Of a stretch of DNA of 64,000 nt, positions 44,773 to 55,200 are shown in pieces. Both the position numbers and the translations under genes were made by a program. The notes under the pieces are model-generated. The model was given only the letters and a program-made list of their open reading frames with translations, searched no databases and was not told the DNA's origin. The stretch comes from an uncultured Bacteroidales bacterium (GTDB taxonomy: Bacteria; Bacteroidota; Bacteroidia; Bacteroidales; UBA932): positions 124,001 to 188,000 of the forward strand of contig CALUTY010000006.1 in the NCBI GenBank assembly GCA_944323825.1, written 5' to 3'. Every line of letters starts with the position of its first letter. Position 1 is the first letter of the stretch.

Positions 44773-46560
44773 ATGAGGAACATAAGGAATTTTTGTATAA
44801 TAGCGCACATTGACCACGGGAAGAGCACACTGGCGGACAGGATGTTGGAGATAACAGACACGCTGAGCAGCCGTGACATGGAGGCGCAGGTCCTTGACTC
44901 GATGGACCTCGAAAAGGAGAAGGGAATCACGATAAAAAGCCATGCCATCCAGATGGAATATGTGCATGGAGGGGAGAAGTTCATACTGAACCTGATTGAC
45001 ACTCCGGGGCATGTGGACTTTTCGTATGAGGTGTCGCGGGCAATCGCTTCGTGCGAAGGGGCGTTGCTGGTGGTGGATGCGACTCAGGGAATCCAGGCCC
45101 AGACGATTTCCAATCTTTATCTTGCAATAGAACACAATCTGGAGATAATACCAATATTGAACAAGATAGACATGGACGCCGCCATGCCTGATGTGGTGAC
45201 TGACCAGGTGGTGGATCTTCTGGGCTGCAGGCCGGAAGATGTGCTGCGGGCTTCAGGTAAGACGGGGGAGGGCGTCAGGGAGATTCTTGATGCCATAGTT
45301 GAGAGGATTCCGGCTCCGGAAGGCGATCCGGAGGCTCCGCTCCAGGCCCTCATATTTGATTCTGTGTTCAATTCCTTCAGGGGGATCATAGCTTATTTCA
45401 AGGTGAAGAACGGCTCCGTGAAGAAGGGGGACAAGGTGAAGTTCTTCAATACAGGAAAAGAATACGAGGCCGATGAGGTGGGGGTACTGAAGATGAAGCT
45501 CTGCCCGCAGGACGAGATCCCTTGCGGAAGTGTCGGATATATCATTTCCGGGATAAAGACAGCTTCGGAAGTGAAAGTGGGTGATACTATAACACATGTG
45601 GAAAGGCCTTGCAGCGAGGCTATTGCAGGTTTTGAGGAGGTGAAGCCGATGCTTTTCGCCGGCGTGTATCCTGTGGAAACGGACCAGTATGAGGAACTGA
45701 GGTCCTCGCTGGAGAAGCTGCAGCTCAACGACGCTTCCCTTGTCTTTGACCCGGAGTCTTCGCTGGCGCTCGGATTCGGCTTCAGGTGCGGCTTCCTCGG
45801 ACTTCTGCATCTGGAGATAGTGCAGGAAAGGCTTTTCAGGGAGTTCGGGATGGATGTCGTCACGACCGTGCCGAATGTTTCATATAAGGTATATACGACG
45901 CAGGGCGATGTGGTGGATGTGCATAATCCTTCGGGACTTCCTGCACCGACTCTCATATCAAGGATAGAGGAGCCGTACATCAGGGCGCAGGTGATTTCCA
46001 AGGCAGAGTTCTACGGGCCTATCATGAAACTTTGCCTCGACAAGAGGGGAGTGCTGATCAACCAGCATTACATCACTGCGGACAGGCTCGAGCTTACATA
46101 CGAGATGCCGCTTTCGGAGATAGTGTTTGACTTCTATGACAAGCTGAAGTCCATATCGAAGGGATATGCCTCCTTTGACTATCATCTCATCGGATTCAGG
46201 GATGCGAAGCTGGTCAAGCTTGACATCCTGCTGAACGGTGAGCCTGCAGATGCGCTTTCGAGTCTGATACATCAGGACCATGCATATGAGTTCGGAAGGA
46301 AGATCTGTGAAAAGCTGAAGGAACTGATTCCGAGGCAGCAGTTCGACATTGCCATCCAGGCGGCGATTGGGTCAAAGATCATCGCAAGGGAGACAGTCAA
46401 GGCAGTGAGGAAGGATGTGACTGCGAAATGCTACGGTGGTGACATCACCAGGAAGCGCAAGCTGCTTGAAAAGCAGAAGCAGGGAAAGAAGAGGATGCGC
46501 CAGATAGGCACGGTGGAAGTGCCTCAGAGTGCATTCATGGCTGTCCTCAAACTTGACTGA
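44773..46560 (+). CDS. lepA: Elongation factor 4 (LepA)
   Basis: 595-residue translational GTPase. G1 in AHIDHGKST (about 11-19), G3 [12 protein letters not shown]4 NKIDMD, and the LepA-specific C-terminal domain with [27 protein letters not shown], cited here in part as [17 protein letters not shown]. LepA binds ribosomes and back-translocates or aids initiation. 5 nt before the next gene. Confidence 0.97.
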   Translation: MRNIRNFCIIAHIDHGKSTLADRMLEITDTLSSRDMEAQVLDSMDLEKEKGITIKSHAIQMEYVHGGEKFILNLIDTPGHVDFSYEVSRAIASCEGALLVVDATQGIQAQTISNLYLAIEHNLEIIPILNKIDMDAAMPDVVTDQVVDLLGCRPEDVLRASGKTGEGVREILDAIVERIPAPEGDPEAPLQALIFDSVFNSFRGIIAYFKVKNGSVKKGDKVKFFNTGKEYEADEVGVLKMKLCPQDEIPCGSVGYIISGIKTASEVKVGDTITHVERPCSEAIAGFEEVKPMLFAGVYPVETDQYEELRSSLEKLQLNDASLVFDPESSLALGFGFRCGFLGLLHLEIVQERLFREFGMDVVTTVPNVSYKVYTTQGDVVDVHNPSGLPAPTLISRIEEPYIRAQVISKAEFYGPIMKLCLDKRGVLINQHYITADRLELTYEMPLSEIVFDFYDKLKSISKGYASFDYHLIGFRDAKLVKLDILLNGEPADALSSLIHQDHAYEFGRKICEKLKELIPRQQFDIAIQAAIGSKIIARETVKAVRKDVTAKCYGGDITRKRKLLEKQKQGKKRMRQIGTVEVPQSAFMAVLKLD

Positions 46561-46565
46561 CGGGT

Positions 46566-47405
46566 ATGGAAGTCGCCGTGCTCATGTCCGTCTTCAACAG
46601 GAGGGAGAAGACCCTTGCCTGCCTGTCGGCCTGCTTTGCCCAGTTCGAGGTGATGAAGCCGGACAGGAAATATTCTTTTTCGGTTTATATGACTGAGGAC
46701 GGGTGTACTGACGGGACATCTGATGCAGTCTCAGAGTTCTTTCCGTCTGTGCATATCATCCACGGGGACGGCACATTGTATTGGAACAGAGGCATGTGTG
46801 CTGCATGGAATGAGGCGGCCAAGTCTGATCCCGATTTCTATATCTGGCTGAATGACGACACTATAATCAGAGACGGCGCCCTGTCGGTGCTGCTTGAAAC
46901 ATCTGCAGCCCTCGGGCACAGGGCGATAGTGGCAGGAACTGCTGCGGGTTCGGACGGCAGTCTCACATACGGAGGGCGGACTTCCGGAGGAAAGATCATT
47001 GTTCCGGACAGGACCATACCTGTCGGCTGCGACATCTTCAACGGAAATCTTGTGCTTGTTCCCCGGCATGTGTTCAAGAAATTGGGTACCATGGACCAGG
47101 TGTTCAGCCACAGTTTCGGAGATTATGACTATGGAGTGAGGGCGGAAAAGTCCGGAATCACATCCGTTGTGGCTCCCGGCATCCTTGCCTCCTGTGACAG
47201 GAATCCGGGGCTTCCGGCATGGCGGGACGCTTCCTTCTCCCTCAAGCAGCGTTATGCCGCACTTATGAGTCCTAAAGGCCGCCCTTTGAAGGAGCAGTTC
47301 ATCTATGACCTCAGGAGTGCCGGAGTCATCAGGGCTGCCCTGCATTTCATCACTCTCAACATGAGAGTGCTTTTCCCTGTCAGAAGGAAGACGGAAACTG
47401 ACTGA
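46566..47405 (+). CDS. Glycosyltransferase family 2 protein
   Basis: 279 residues. GT-A fold with VLMSVFNRREKTLACL, the nucleotide-binding TEDGCTDGTSDAV and the acidic metal site WLNDDT (about 95-100), followed by an acceptor-side region with FGDYDYGVRAEKSG. It adds a sugar to an unknown acceptor, maybe a surface polysaccharide. No membrane helix. Nearly touching lepA suggests cotranscription. Confidence 0.85.
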   Translation: MEVAVLMSVFNRREKTLACLSACFAQFEVMKPDRKYSFSVYMTEDGCTDGTSDAVSEFFPSVHIIHGDGTLYWNRGMCAAWNEAAKSDPDFYIWLNDDTIIRDGALSVLLETSAALGHRAIVAGTAAGSDGSLTYGGRTSGGKIIVPDRTIPVGCDIFNGNLVLVPRHVFKKLGTMDQVFSHSFGDYDYGVRAEKSGITSVVAPGILASCDRNPGLPAWRDASFSLKQRYAALMSPKGRPLKEQFIYDLRSAGVIRAALHFITLNMRVLFPVRRKTETD

Positions 47406-47411
47406 TAATGC

Positions 47412-47447
47412 AAATGGAGCATTCCTTTCTCAAGGAACACTCCATTT
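47412..47447 (+). terminator. Possible terminator after the GT2 gene
   Basis: AAATGGAG (47412-47419) pairs with CTCCATTT (47440-47447), with an inner TTCCTT/AAGGAA stem. No T run follows on the plus strand, so the call is tentative; the stretch 47448-47653 is otherwise empty apart from a TTG-rich run near 47590-47635. Confidence 0.45.
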
Positions 47448-47653
47448 AAACCTCAAAAATTCTTGAGGACTGAGGGGAGACTCTAAGTCAGAATTGCACA
47501 CATTACCCAGAAGTCATCTTCCCTCAGATTGAGACGAATAAGATTCTTAACCGGGAACAAAGATCGGAAACTGTACCGTCCGGCATGTTGTCGTTTGTGT
47601 TGTTTTACTTGTTGTTTTAATTGTTGTAACGCGTAGAAGGGCATTTTGGGGAA

Positions 47654-48562
47654 ATGAAGAAGATCAGATATTACATTGTGGCAATGAGGCTGAGAACCCT
47701 GCCTCTTTCGCTCGCAGGAGTCATCCTCGGACTGATGCTGGCGGCTGCCGATTACCATGTCAGATGGGGCGTGGTCATCTTCACCTTGCTTACCACTCTT
47801 TCCCTGCAGCTGTTGTCAAATGTGGCGAATGAACTTGGGGATGCGCTCAAGGGAACGGACAGGGCAGACAGGCAGGGGCCGGGATATACGGTGTCGACCG
47901 GACTCCTCAAGCCTAAGGATCTGAAACGGATGATATGGGCATATGTCATACTTTCTGTCTGCTTCGGCCTCGCGATGATAAAGAGCTCTTTCGGCACATT
48001 GCTTTCCCTTGAATCCATCCTGTTGATGATACTCGGCGCCTGCGCGATATCCGGGGCGATGAAATACACCCTCGGAAGCAATCCCTACGGATACAGGGGG
48101 CTCGGGGATGTGTTTGTCTTCATATTCTTCGGCATTGTGTCGGTGCTCGGATCCTATTTCGTGGCTGCGCACGACATACCGTCCTGGTATCTGCTCCTTC
48201 CGGCAGTTTCCATGGGGGCTTTCAGCGTGGCTGTCCTGAATGTGAACAATATAAGGGACATGAAGACTGATGCCGCCACGAGAGTCACTATACCTATAAG
48301 AATAGGGGAGAAATGGGCGAAGGTCTACCAGACAGCCCTGATAGTTGCAGGATGGGGCTGCATGTTTGCATATGCATTTTCACGGATGTACAGCCTGTGG
48401 CACTATCTGTTCGTGCTGACTATGCCTCTGTTTGTCATGCATGTGGCGGGGGTGTGGAAAAGGCACGGAAAGGATCTGGATCCCATGCTGCCGCTTCTGG
48501 TTGTGTCCACTTTTCTCTTTGCCGTCCTCGGAGGACTGGGATTCGTGGTCTTCCTATTCTGA
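47654..48562 (+). CDS. menA: 1,4-dihydroxy-2-naphthoate prenyltransferase
   Basis: 302-residue integral membrane UbiA-family enzyme with about nine hydrophobic segments. First Asp-rich motif NELGDALKGTDRADR (about 59-73), second in NVNNIRDMKTD. MenA attaches a polyprenyl chain to dihydroxynaphthoate in menaquinone synthesis. ubiE, which completes menaquinone, lies convergent 16 nt downstream. Other UbiA members are possible but the context supports menA. Confidence 0.93.
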   Translation: MKKIRYYIVAMRLRTLPLSLAGVILGLMLAAADYHVRWGVVIFTLLTTLSLQLLSNVANELGDALKGTDRADRQGPGYTVSTGLLKPKDLKRMIWAYVILSVCFGLAMIKSSFGTLLSLESILLMILGACAISGAMKYTLGSNPYGYRGLGDVFVFIFFGIVSVLGSYFVAAHDIPSWYLLLPAVSMGAFSVAVLNVNNIRDMKTDAATRVTIPIRIGEKWAKVYQTALIVAGWGCMFAYAFSRMYSLWHYLFVLTMPLFVMHVAGVWKRHGKDLDPMLPLLVVSTFLFAVLGGLGFVVFLF

Positions 48563-48578
48563 TGTTCAAGGCCTTTTC

Positions 48579-49289
48579 TTATGTTAAAGGGCAGATGCCG
48601 ATGTACATGCGGCAGATTCCGAAGGTGAAGGACTTGTGCCGTATCTCCGAATATCCGCATCCGGACATCATCTTCATGAATGCCTCAGGTTTGGGAAAGT
48701 GCAGCACTGAGGCGGGAAGATATCTGTAGGCACCCTTGTTTCCGGACACCTTGCCTCCTATTGCAGGCAGGATATGCAGGAAATACAGCTTGTAGAGAGC
48801 CAGGAGCAGCGGATTTGAAGGGACTGACAGCTCCAGTATCACGAGTTTCCCTCCCGGCTTCAGTACGCGCAACATTTCGTTTAGCCCTGTTTCAAGGTGT
48901 TCGAAATTTCTTACGCCGAAGGCTACGGTCACGCGGTCGAATGTCCCGTCAGAGAAAGGCAATGCTTCACAGTCTCCTTCCTGCATGGAAATCATCTCGG
49001 AAAGGCCTTCCTTGGCTATTTTTTCCCGGCCTATCTTAAGCATTCCTTCGGAGAGGTCTATGCCGGTGACATGGCTTCCTGCAGCAGCCTTGCGGGCTGT
49101 CCCTATGGCAAAGTCCCCTGTCCCGCTGGCGACATCCAGTATATTTAAGGGAGTGTCCCTTTCCACGATTTCACGGATGGCCTTGCTCCGCCAGCTCTTG
49201 TCAATGTCGAGGGAAAGTATATGGTTCAGCTTGTCATAGTCCGGGGCTATGTCATCAAAGAGGTTTCTTATATTTTCTTTTTTCGGCAT
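48579..49289 (-). CDS. ubiE: Demethylmenaquinone methyltransferase
   Basis: 236 residues. Class I SAM fold: [25 protein letters not shown] and the UbiE motif region [15 protein letters not shown]. It methylates demethylmenaquinone to menaquinone. Overlaps yidD by 35 nt. Works with menA, convergent next door. Confidence 0.94.
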   Translation of the reverse strand: MPKKENIRNLFDDIAPDYDKLNHILSLDIDKSWRSKAIREIVERDTPLNILDVASGTGDFAIGTARKAAAGSHVTGIDLSEGMLKIGREKIAKEGLSEMISMQEGDCEALPFSDGTFDRVTVAFGVRNFEHLETGLNEMLRVLKPGGKLVILELSVPSNPLLLALYKLYFLHILPAIGGKVSGNKGAYRYLPASVLHFPKPEAFMKMMSGCGYSEIRHKSFTFGICRMYIGICPLT

Positions 49290-49593
49290 GTTCAGAAGCA
49301 GTTTTGGAATTGTCTTTTACCGGTGTTCCGAAGATTGTGCATCTGTCCGGGACGGGATCGTATCCGCTGCCGCCCCAGGGATGGCATCTGCCGAGCCTTC
49401 TGACGGTCAGGAACAGTCCTTTGACAGGGCCGTGCCGGCGGAATGATTCAAGGGCATATTCGGAACATGTCGGAGTGAATCTGCATGAAGGCGGTTTCAG
49501 CGGGGATATGCACGCCCGGTAGAACCGGATCAGAATGACGAAGGGGAAGATGAGGACTTCCTTCAATATTTCCCTTATCCTGCCGGTGTCCAT
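49255..49593 (-). CDS. yidD: Membrane protein insertion efficiency factor YidD
   Basis: 112 residues. Core motif [20 protein letters not shown] and [15 protein letters not shown] are diagnostic of YidD, which assists YidC. A short amphipathic N-terminus. The C-terminal tail of about 30 residues is charged and lies over the ubiE start; some of it may be non-family. Preceded by rnpA by 1 nt. Confidence 0.93.
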   Translation of the reverse strand: MDTGRIREILKEVLIFPFVILIRFYRACISPLKPPSCRFTPTCSEYALESFRRHGPVKGLFLTVRRLGRCHPWGGSGYDPVPDRCTIFGTPVKDNSKTASEHAEKRKYKKPL

Positions 49594-49594
49594 G

Positions 49595-49978
49595 TCAGTC
49601 TTGTGCTTTTTCAGAACTGTTGATGCGGTCGATGATCTGACCCATCGAGGAGTATATCTCGCTGAAAGGCAGTATTTCCTTCGTGTTGTATACGAACATC
49701 AGGTCGGCATGGTCCGCAGTTGTGAGCTTTTCTTTCTGGAGGCGGTAGCTTTCACGCAGCCTCCTTTTCAGAAGGTTGCGTTTGACTGCCCTCTTGAAGA
49801 GCTTCTTGGGTACGGAGACCATTATCCTGTCGCAGTCCGCGTCATTCTTCGGCAGGCAGCAGTATCTTATGCATCCCGCCGTCCCGAACTTGCCTTTGGC
49901 AAGAAGCCGTGAAATGTCTTTCTTGCCGCAGAGCCGTTCTTTCTTGGTGAATGTCTTGCGGAGCCGGCTGTCCATCAC
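49595..49978 (-). CDS. rnpA: Ribonuclease P protein component
   Basis: 127 residues, basic. RNP motif [18 protein letters not shown] and the substrate region [12 protein letters not shown]; it supports tRNA 5' maturation by the RNase P RNA. Start overlaps the hemD stop (ATGA). In the conserved Bacteroidota block hemD-rnpA-yidD. Confidence 0.94.
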   Translation of the reverse strand: MMDSRLRKTFTKKERLCGKKDISRLLAKGKFGTAGCIRYCCLPKNDADCDRIMVSVPKKLFKRAVKRNLLKRRLRESYRLQKEKLTTADHADLMFVYNTKEILPFSEIYSSMGQIIDRINSSEKAQD

Positions 49979-50715
49979 CCGTTCTTTTCCAGATATATCT
50001 CTATTGCCCTGGAAACGGACGGAGCTTCGGCTGTAGGGGCCGAAATGGCTATGTCAAGCCCGGCTTCCTGCATGGCCTTGATGACAGACTTCCCGTAGGA
50101 CACAAAGCGTATCCCGTCTGCCTTGAAATCAGGGAAGTTTTCGAACAGGGACTTGACATCGGCAGGGTTGTAGAGGACAATCATGTCATACGAACGGATG
50201 TCCGTGGCAGTAAGATCCTGGGACACGGACTTGACGAAGATGGCGCTTTCGTATTCAAATCCGTTTTCCTGGAATATGCGTGTGATGTCGTTGTTTGCCG
50301 AGTCGGAAGTGGCTATCAGGAACTTTTCGCCCTTGTGCTTGCTGCCGATCTGGGCAAGTATGGATGCCGGAGTACCGTCACCGAAGAAGATTTTCCTTTT
50401 CCTGTAGACAATGTGTTTCTGAAGATACATCGCCACGGCTTCGGTGCTGCAGAAGTATTTCATTGTCTCCGGTATCTTTATCCTAAGCTCTTCACAGATA
50501 TGGAAAAATGCGTCAATGGTGGAGCGGGCGGAAAAGACTATCGCCGAATGGTCCAGAATGTTTATCCGCTGCGCCCTGAACTCACGGGATGACAGCGGCT
50601 CTATCTTGAAAAAGGGTATGAAATCAAAGTGTACTCCGTATTTTTCCGTAATTGATGAATACGGTGAAACCGCCTTGGGTGGCTGTTGGGAAATGAGAAT
50701 GTTCTTGATGCTCAT
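49975..50715 (-). CDS. hemD: Uroporphyrinogen-III synthase
   Basis: 246 residues. Two-domain HemD-type fold with the weak family pattern: IVFSARSTIDAFF (about 60-72), a mid-protein KHKGEKFLIATSDSANN, and the C-terminal GKSVIKAMQEAGL and PTAEAPSVSRAI. Converts hydroxymethylbilane to uroporphyrinogen III in heme synthesis. Low sequence conservation is normal for this family; the neighbours rnpA and DUF4271 gene support the assignment. Confidence 0.88.
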   Translation of the reverse strand: MSIKNILISQQPPKAVSPYSSITEKYGVHFDFIPFFKIEPLSSREFRAQRINILDHSAIVFSARSTIDAFFHICEELRIKIPETMKYFCSTEAVAMYLQKHIVYRKRKIFFGDGTPASILAQIGSKHKGEKFLIATSDSANNDITRIFQENGFEYESAIFVKSVSQDLTATDIRSYDMIVLYNPADVKSLFENFPDFKADGIRFVSYGKSVIKAMQEAGLDIAISAPTAEAPSVSRAIEIYLEKNG

Positions 50716-50749
50716 CGTTTTATAAACAGTATGGCCGAGGCCAGATAAT

Positions 50750-51577
50750 TTAAGGCAATATTGCCGGGACCGTCAGAACGGCCATCGGCAAAATTTCAAG
50801 GGTGCAAAGATACAAAATTGCTGAAAATAGAGAGCACGAGTTTTTAAAAATCTGCATTTTCCTGAACAGGAACACCAGCCACACGGCTGCGCATTCGTAG
50901 ACTATGGCCATTTTTACGGCGTGGTCCGTGCAGCCGGCGAATGACATTGCCCCTGCGGTGGCCAGAACAAGGATGGCGCTTGTAATGAAATATGTATAGA
51001 GGGCGTCATTAGCCGCTTTCCATGTCTTGCCGTTCATTCCTGAAGGCCTCATTATCTTTATAAGGAGACCTCTCACAAGCAGGAAGACAACAAGTGCGGC
51101 AGCCGTAACGGGAATCGATGTGAGGAGGCCGGAGTCTCCGATGAATGACGGGGACCAGACGCCATATCGTGCGGTTGTCACACAGAAGGCGGGAAAGAGG
51201 ATGAGTGCAAAGCGGTTACGCTCCCGGCACATCTTTACGCTGTCTTCGATGTTGAGATTTTCCTTCCAGCGGAAAAGGCTGCCCAGGACCATCGGCATCA
51301 CATTCAGTATGCCTTTCATGAAGATGATGAATACGGCCGCCATCAGTGCGATTATGCCGTCGGCAATCATGTCTCCGTACATGTCCGTGGACTGCCGGTC
51401 TGCAGCAGCCGTCTGACTGTGCGGCTCCGTCACCAGTTTTCCGGTCAGGAAGGCGCTGTCGGCCGGGAGGGTCGCCGTGGTGTCGGCCGCTGCTATGCTG
51501 TCGCATGAATATGCAGCAGCACTGTCGAATGCGAATGCCGCCGTGCTGTCGCTGTCATATATGCTGCCGTTCGCCAT
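50750..51577 (-). CDS. DUF4271 membrane protein
   Basis: 275 residues with a Ser/Ala-rich N-terminal part (about 1-65) and about five to six membrane helices. Position between yciH and hemD is the standard place of DUF4271 proteins in Bacteroidales. No known function. Its start overlaps the yciH stop by 1 nt. Confidence 0.75.
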   Translation of the reverse strand: MANGSIYDSDSTAAFAFDSAAAYSCDSIAAADTTATLPADSAFLTGKLVTEPHSQTAAADRQSTDMYGDMIADGIIALMAAVFIIFMKGILNVMPMVLGSLFRWKENLNIEDSVKMCRERNRFALILFPAFCVTTARYGVWSPSFIGDSGLLTSIPVTAAALVVFLLVRGLLIKIMRPSGMNGKTWKAANDALYTYFITSAILVLATAGAMSFAGCTDHAVKMAIVYECAAVWLVFLFRKMQIFKNSCSLFSAILYLCTLEILPMAVLTVPAILP

Positions 51578-51921
51578 CAGTTCCCGCGTTTTGCCTTGTA
51601 GCCCATTTCATTCAGGAGGGCGGTGACCTTGTCCCGGAAATCTCCCTGGACGGTGATTTCCCCGTTCTTGGCCGAGCCTCCGACCCCGCATCTGACCTTC
51701 AGCTTCCTGCCGAGCTCCGCGAGGTCTTCTTCCCTGCCGATGAAGCCGCTCACAAGCGTCACCTGCTTTCCTCCCCGGTTCCTCCGGTCAATGGTGACGG
51801 TCAGCCTCTGGGCAGAAGGTTCCGGCGTGGCTGCTTCCTCCTCCGTTTCTTCTTCATATTTATATCCCGGGTCGGTCGAATAGACCACGCCGAGCCTCTT
51901 TTTCCAATCGTTGTCTGCCAT
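51577..51921 (-). CDS. yciH: SUI1/YciH-family translation factor-like protein
   Basis: 114 residues from the ATG at 51921 (the frame stays open to 51930). SUI1 domain with GGKQVTLVSGF, LAELGRKLKVRCGVGGSAKNGEI and QGDFRDKV. Resembles eIF1 and may influence start-codon choice. First gene of the block; promoter box at 51941-51948. Confidence 0.9.
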   Translation of the reverse strand: MADNDWKKRLGVVYSTDPGYKYEEETEEEAATPEPSAQRLTVTIDRRNRGGKQVTLVSGFIGREEDLAELGRKLKVRCGVGGSAKNGEITVQGDFRDKVTALLNEMGYKAKRGN

Positions 51922-51940
51922 GATGAGCATTAATTTTCTG

Positions 51941-51948
51941 CAAATATA
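51941..51948 (-). promoter_or_regulatory. -7 box TATATTTG of the yciH block
   Basis: Minus-strand exact TAnnTTTG match 20 nt before the yciH start, driving the six-gene block down to ubiE. Confidence 0.55.
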
Positions 51949-51968
51949 ATCATTCCGGGCAAGCTTTT

Positions 51969-51999
51969 TTGCATTGCTCTCGGTTTCTTTCTATCTTTG
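51969..51999 (+). promoter_or_regulatory. Promoter of the DUF2723 gene
   Basis: TTG at 51969-51971, 20-nt spacer, exact box TATCTTTG at 51992-51999, 29 nt before the start. Confidence 0.65.
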
Positions 52000-52028
52000 C
52001 CCGGTTGTAGAGTTTTGAACAGCTGATT

Positions 52029-55000
52029 ATGGAGAAAAGAAAATTCGATCTTTGGAGCAGGGTGTCCGCCGCATTTGTCTTTGTAGTGTCGGCAGTCACC
52101 TACCTGATGACAATAGAGCCTACAGCGTCTTTCTGGGACTGCGGGGAATTCATAGCATCATCGTACAAGCTTGAAGTGGGGCATCCGCCGGGAAACCCTG
52201 TTTTCCAGCTGATAGCGCGGTTCTTCACGATGTTCACCGACAATATGCATGCTGCGGTGGCAGTGAATGCGATGAGTGCCCTGTGCTCTGCGCTCACGAT
52301 ATTTTTCCTTTATCTGACGATAGTCTTCCTCGCCAAGAGGCTGGTGAAACCGTCTGAGGACGGGAGATATACTGTGTCGCAGGCGATTGCCGTATACGGA
52401 TCCGGCATAGTGGGTTCCCTGGCATATTGCTTTTCAGACACATTCTGGTTTTCTGCGGTCGAGGGCGAGGTATATGCGATGTCGTCCCTCTTCACTGCAA
52501 TGGTGTTCTGGGCCATGACCAAGTGGTACGAGCAGGCTGACCGGCCATATGCAAACCGCTGGATAGTGCTGATAGCCTTTTTGATAGGACTTTCCATCGG
52601 CATCCACCTTCTCAACCTGCTTGCAATCCCGGCACTGGTGTTCCTCTTCTATTATAAGAAACGCGAGGACGGCCACTATTCTTTCTGGGAATATGTGAAG
52701 ATTTTCCTCATCTCCTGCGTGATACTGGCCCTGATACTTTTTGTCATCATACCTTATCTTCCGAAGACGGCGGCATATTTCGACCTTCTGTTCGTGAACA
52801 CTTTCGGCCTGCCGTTCAACAGCGGCGCCATCTTCTTCATGCTGCTGCTTTTCGCCCTCTGTTTCTGGGGCATCTTCGTGACGATGAAGAAAAAGAAGGT
52901 GTTCTGGAACACCGTCCTCCTCTGCTTCACGACGATAGTCATAGGCTTCTCCATATTTTCAGTGGTTGTGATAAGGTCTTCGGCCAAGACTCCTACCAAC
53001 GAGTACCAGCCTGACAATCCTTTTACCCTTGTACGCTATCTCGCAAGGGAACAGTATGGCACCACGCCTCTGCTGTACGGACAGTATTTCGATGCCCCAT
53101 ATGACTGGAAGGAAGGGAAATACTGGGCTCCGATGGGCGACAGATACATACATGCGAACTCTACCGGCAAGCCTGTGTACCATAGCGAGGGCAAGATGCT
53201 TTTCCCGCGCATGTGGAACGGCACGGACAGCAAGTATATCGACTTTTACAATGCCTACATAAAGAAAGGAAAGCCTGTGCCCGGAGCGGAGCACAACAAG
53301 CCGACATTCGGCGACAACATGCGCTTTTTCTTTGACTACCAGCTGAACTGGATGTACTGGCGGTATTTCATGTGGAATTTTGCCGGCAGGCAGAACGAGA
53401 TACACAGCCCGACACCTGGGGATATCTTCATCGGCAACTGGGAGAGCGGGATAGGGTTTCTTGACAAGGCCCGTCTCGGGGACCAGAGCGATGCCCCTGC
53501 CTATCTGAAGGACAACAAGGGCAAGAACCACTATTATATGCTGCCGCTTCTGCTGGGCATAATAGGCATCTTCTTCCAGTTTGCGAGGGACAAGAGGGGG
53601 TCGTGGGTGACTTTCCTGCTCTTCTTCATGACCGGCATAGCCGTGGTGATCTACCTGAACCAGCCTCCTTACCAGGTGAGGGAAAGGGACTATGCCTATG
53701 CAGGATCGTTCTACGCCTTTTCGATATGGATAGGGCTGGCGGTACTGGCGATATATTCATGGATAGAGAATGCTCTGTCCGGCAAAGGGGAAGCCGCATC
53801 CGCTTCCGGCAAATATGTGGCTGCCGCCTCTGCGGTTTCGCTTCTCTGCCTGGGAGTGCCGGTGCTCATGGCACAGCAGAACTGGGATGATCATGACAGG
53901 AGCAACAGGTACACGGCTGTCGAGATGGCGAAGAACTATCTCAATTCGGTCGGCCCGAACGGCATCCTTGTGACACACGGAGACAACGATACCTTCCCTC
54001 TCTGGTATGCCCAGGAGGTGGAGGGAGTGCGCACCGATGTCCGCATCTGCAACACATCCCTTCTCGGTACGGACTGGCATATAGACCAGATGAAGTATGC
54101 CTGCAACGAGTCTGCGCCTCTCGATCTGCAGATAGGGCCGGAGCAGTATCTGTACGGCACCAATGATTATGTGATCATCCATGACACCAGGGACCAGGCG
54201 CTTCCGATAGCCGATGTGATGAAGCTTTTCCGTCATCCGGAAGTGAAACTGATGATGGCGGACGGCAGCAAGGTGGACTATCTCATATCGAGGAAACTGA
54301 TTGTGCCTGTGAACAAGGAGAATGTCTTGAAATACGGTATCCTCGACGAGAAATATGCCGACCAGATTCCTGACGAGATCGTGCTCACCATATCGAAGGA
54401 CAAGCAGTTCCTCTCGAAGCCCGAGCTGTTCATGCTTGACCTCCTCTCCAACTATCAGTGGGACAGGCCGATCAATCTTCTCCAGATGGGCGGTGAGATC
54501 AATATCGGATTGAAGGAATATCTGATGTATGACGGGTTCTCGTTCAAGTTTGTGCCTATAAAGAACAAGATGAGCCTTTCAAACATAGGATTTTCCGACC
54601 CGGATGAACTTTACAGGATGATGACGGAAGTGTTCACATGGGATGCCCTCAAGCGCACGGATTATTTTGTGGACTACCAGAATGTGACCACCTTCTGCGG
54701 AGTGCTTTCGCAGCGCAGGCTGTTCTACAATGTGGCTGAGGAGCTTTATGAGGCAGGGGAGAATGCCAAGGCCGAGGAGATTCTGGACAAGTGCCAGGAG
54801 TGCGTGCCGGAGAGCAATTACCCTCTTGACCTCTCCTATCTCAGGACCGGCAATGAGCTGGCTGTGGTGCAGATGGTGGACCTTTATTACAGGCTGGGGG
54901 CAACGGACAAGGCGACGGCTCTTGCGGAGAAGTTTGCCGACGGTCTTCTCTCCTCTGTGGGCTTCTATATGGAGTTCTACGATTTTGCCAAGTCGAATTT

Positions 55001-55121
55001 CGAGGAAAGCTGTCAATATCTCTATTATCTTACGGACATAATGAGAGCCGGAGGGGAGACTGCTGCCGCCGATGCAATTGAGGACAGGCTTGATGCCCTG
55101 GTGGATGAATATGTTTCCTGA
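52029..55121 (+). CDS. DUF2723 family membrane glycosyltransferase-like protein
   Basis: 1030 residues. N-terminal half with about ten to eleven membrane helices carries the family motif ASFWDCGEFIASSYKLEVGHPPG (about 33-54, key residues D37, E40, H50), typical of GT-C-like enzymes related to TMEM260-type protein O-mannosyltransferases. Bacteroidota use such proteins for O-glycosylation of exported proteins, which is the inferred role. The soluble C-terminal part (about residue 580 on) has tandem helical TPR-like repeats near the end (YEAGENAKAEEILDKCQ). No second copy in the window. Confidence 0.85.
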   Translation: MEKRKFDLWSRVSAAFVFVVSAVTYLMTIEPTASFWDCGEFIASSYKLEVGHPPGNPVFQLIARFFTMFTDNMHAAVAVNAMSALCSALTIFFLYLTIVFLAKRLVKPSEDGRYTVSQAIAVYGSGIVGSLAYCFSDTFWFSAVEGEVYAMSSLFTAMVFWAMTKWYEQADRPYANRWIVLIAFLIGLSIGIHLLNLLAIPALVFLFYYKKREDGHYSFWEYVKIFLISCVILALILFVIIPYLPKTAAYFDLLFVNTFGLPFNSGAIFFMLLLFALCFWGIFVTMKKKKVFWNTVLLCFTTIVIGFSIFSVVVIRSSAKTPTNEYQPDNPFTLVRYLAREQYGTTPLLYGQYFDAPYDWKEGKYWAPMGDRYIHANSTGKPVYHSEGKMLFPRMWNGTDSKYIDFYNAYIKKGKPVPGAEHNKPTFGDNMRFFFDYQLNWMYWRYFMWNFAGRQNEIHSPTPGDIFIGNWESGIGFLDKARLGDQSDAPAYLKDNKGKNHYYMLPLLLGIIGIFFQFARDKRGSWVTFLLFFMTGIAVVIYLNQPPYQVRERDYAYAGSFYAFSIWIGLAVLAIYSWIENALSGKGEAASASGKYVAAASAVSLLCLGVPVLMAQQNWDDHDRSNRYTAVEMAKNYLNSVGPNGILVTHGDNDTFPLWYAQEVEGVRTDVRICNTSLLGTDWHIDQMKYACNESAPLDLQIGPEQYLYGTNDYVIIHDTRDQALPIADVMKLFRHPEVKLMMADGSKVDYLISRKLIVPVNKENVLKYGILDEKYADQIPDEIVLTISKDKQFLSKPELFMLDLLSNYQWDRPINLLQMGGEINIGLKEYLMYDGFSFKFVPIKNKMSLSNIGFSDPDELYRMMTEVFTWDALKRTDYFVDYQNVTTFCGVLSQRRLFYNVAEELYEAGENAKAEEILDKCQECVPESNYPLDLSYLRTGNELAVVQMVDLYYRLGATDKATALAEKFADGLLSSVGFYMEFYDFAKSNFEESCQYLYYLTDIMRAGGETAAADAIEDRLDALVDEYVS

Positions 55122-55200
55122 CGGGGCTTTTGCCTTATCCGCCTGATTTCAGACATTTGGCTCCGGGAGTAGCCCGGAGCCTGTTTAAGATGACTTTGCT

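Noticed and set aside
47483..47758. Minus-strand open frame in the menA upstream region
   Set aside because: Overlaps the start of menA and has no recognisable domain.
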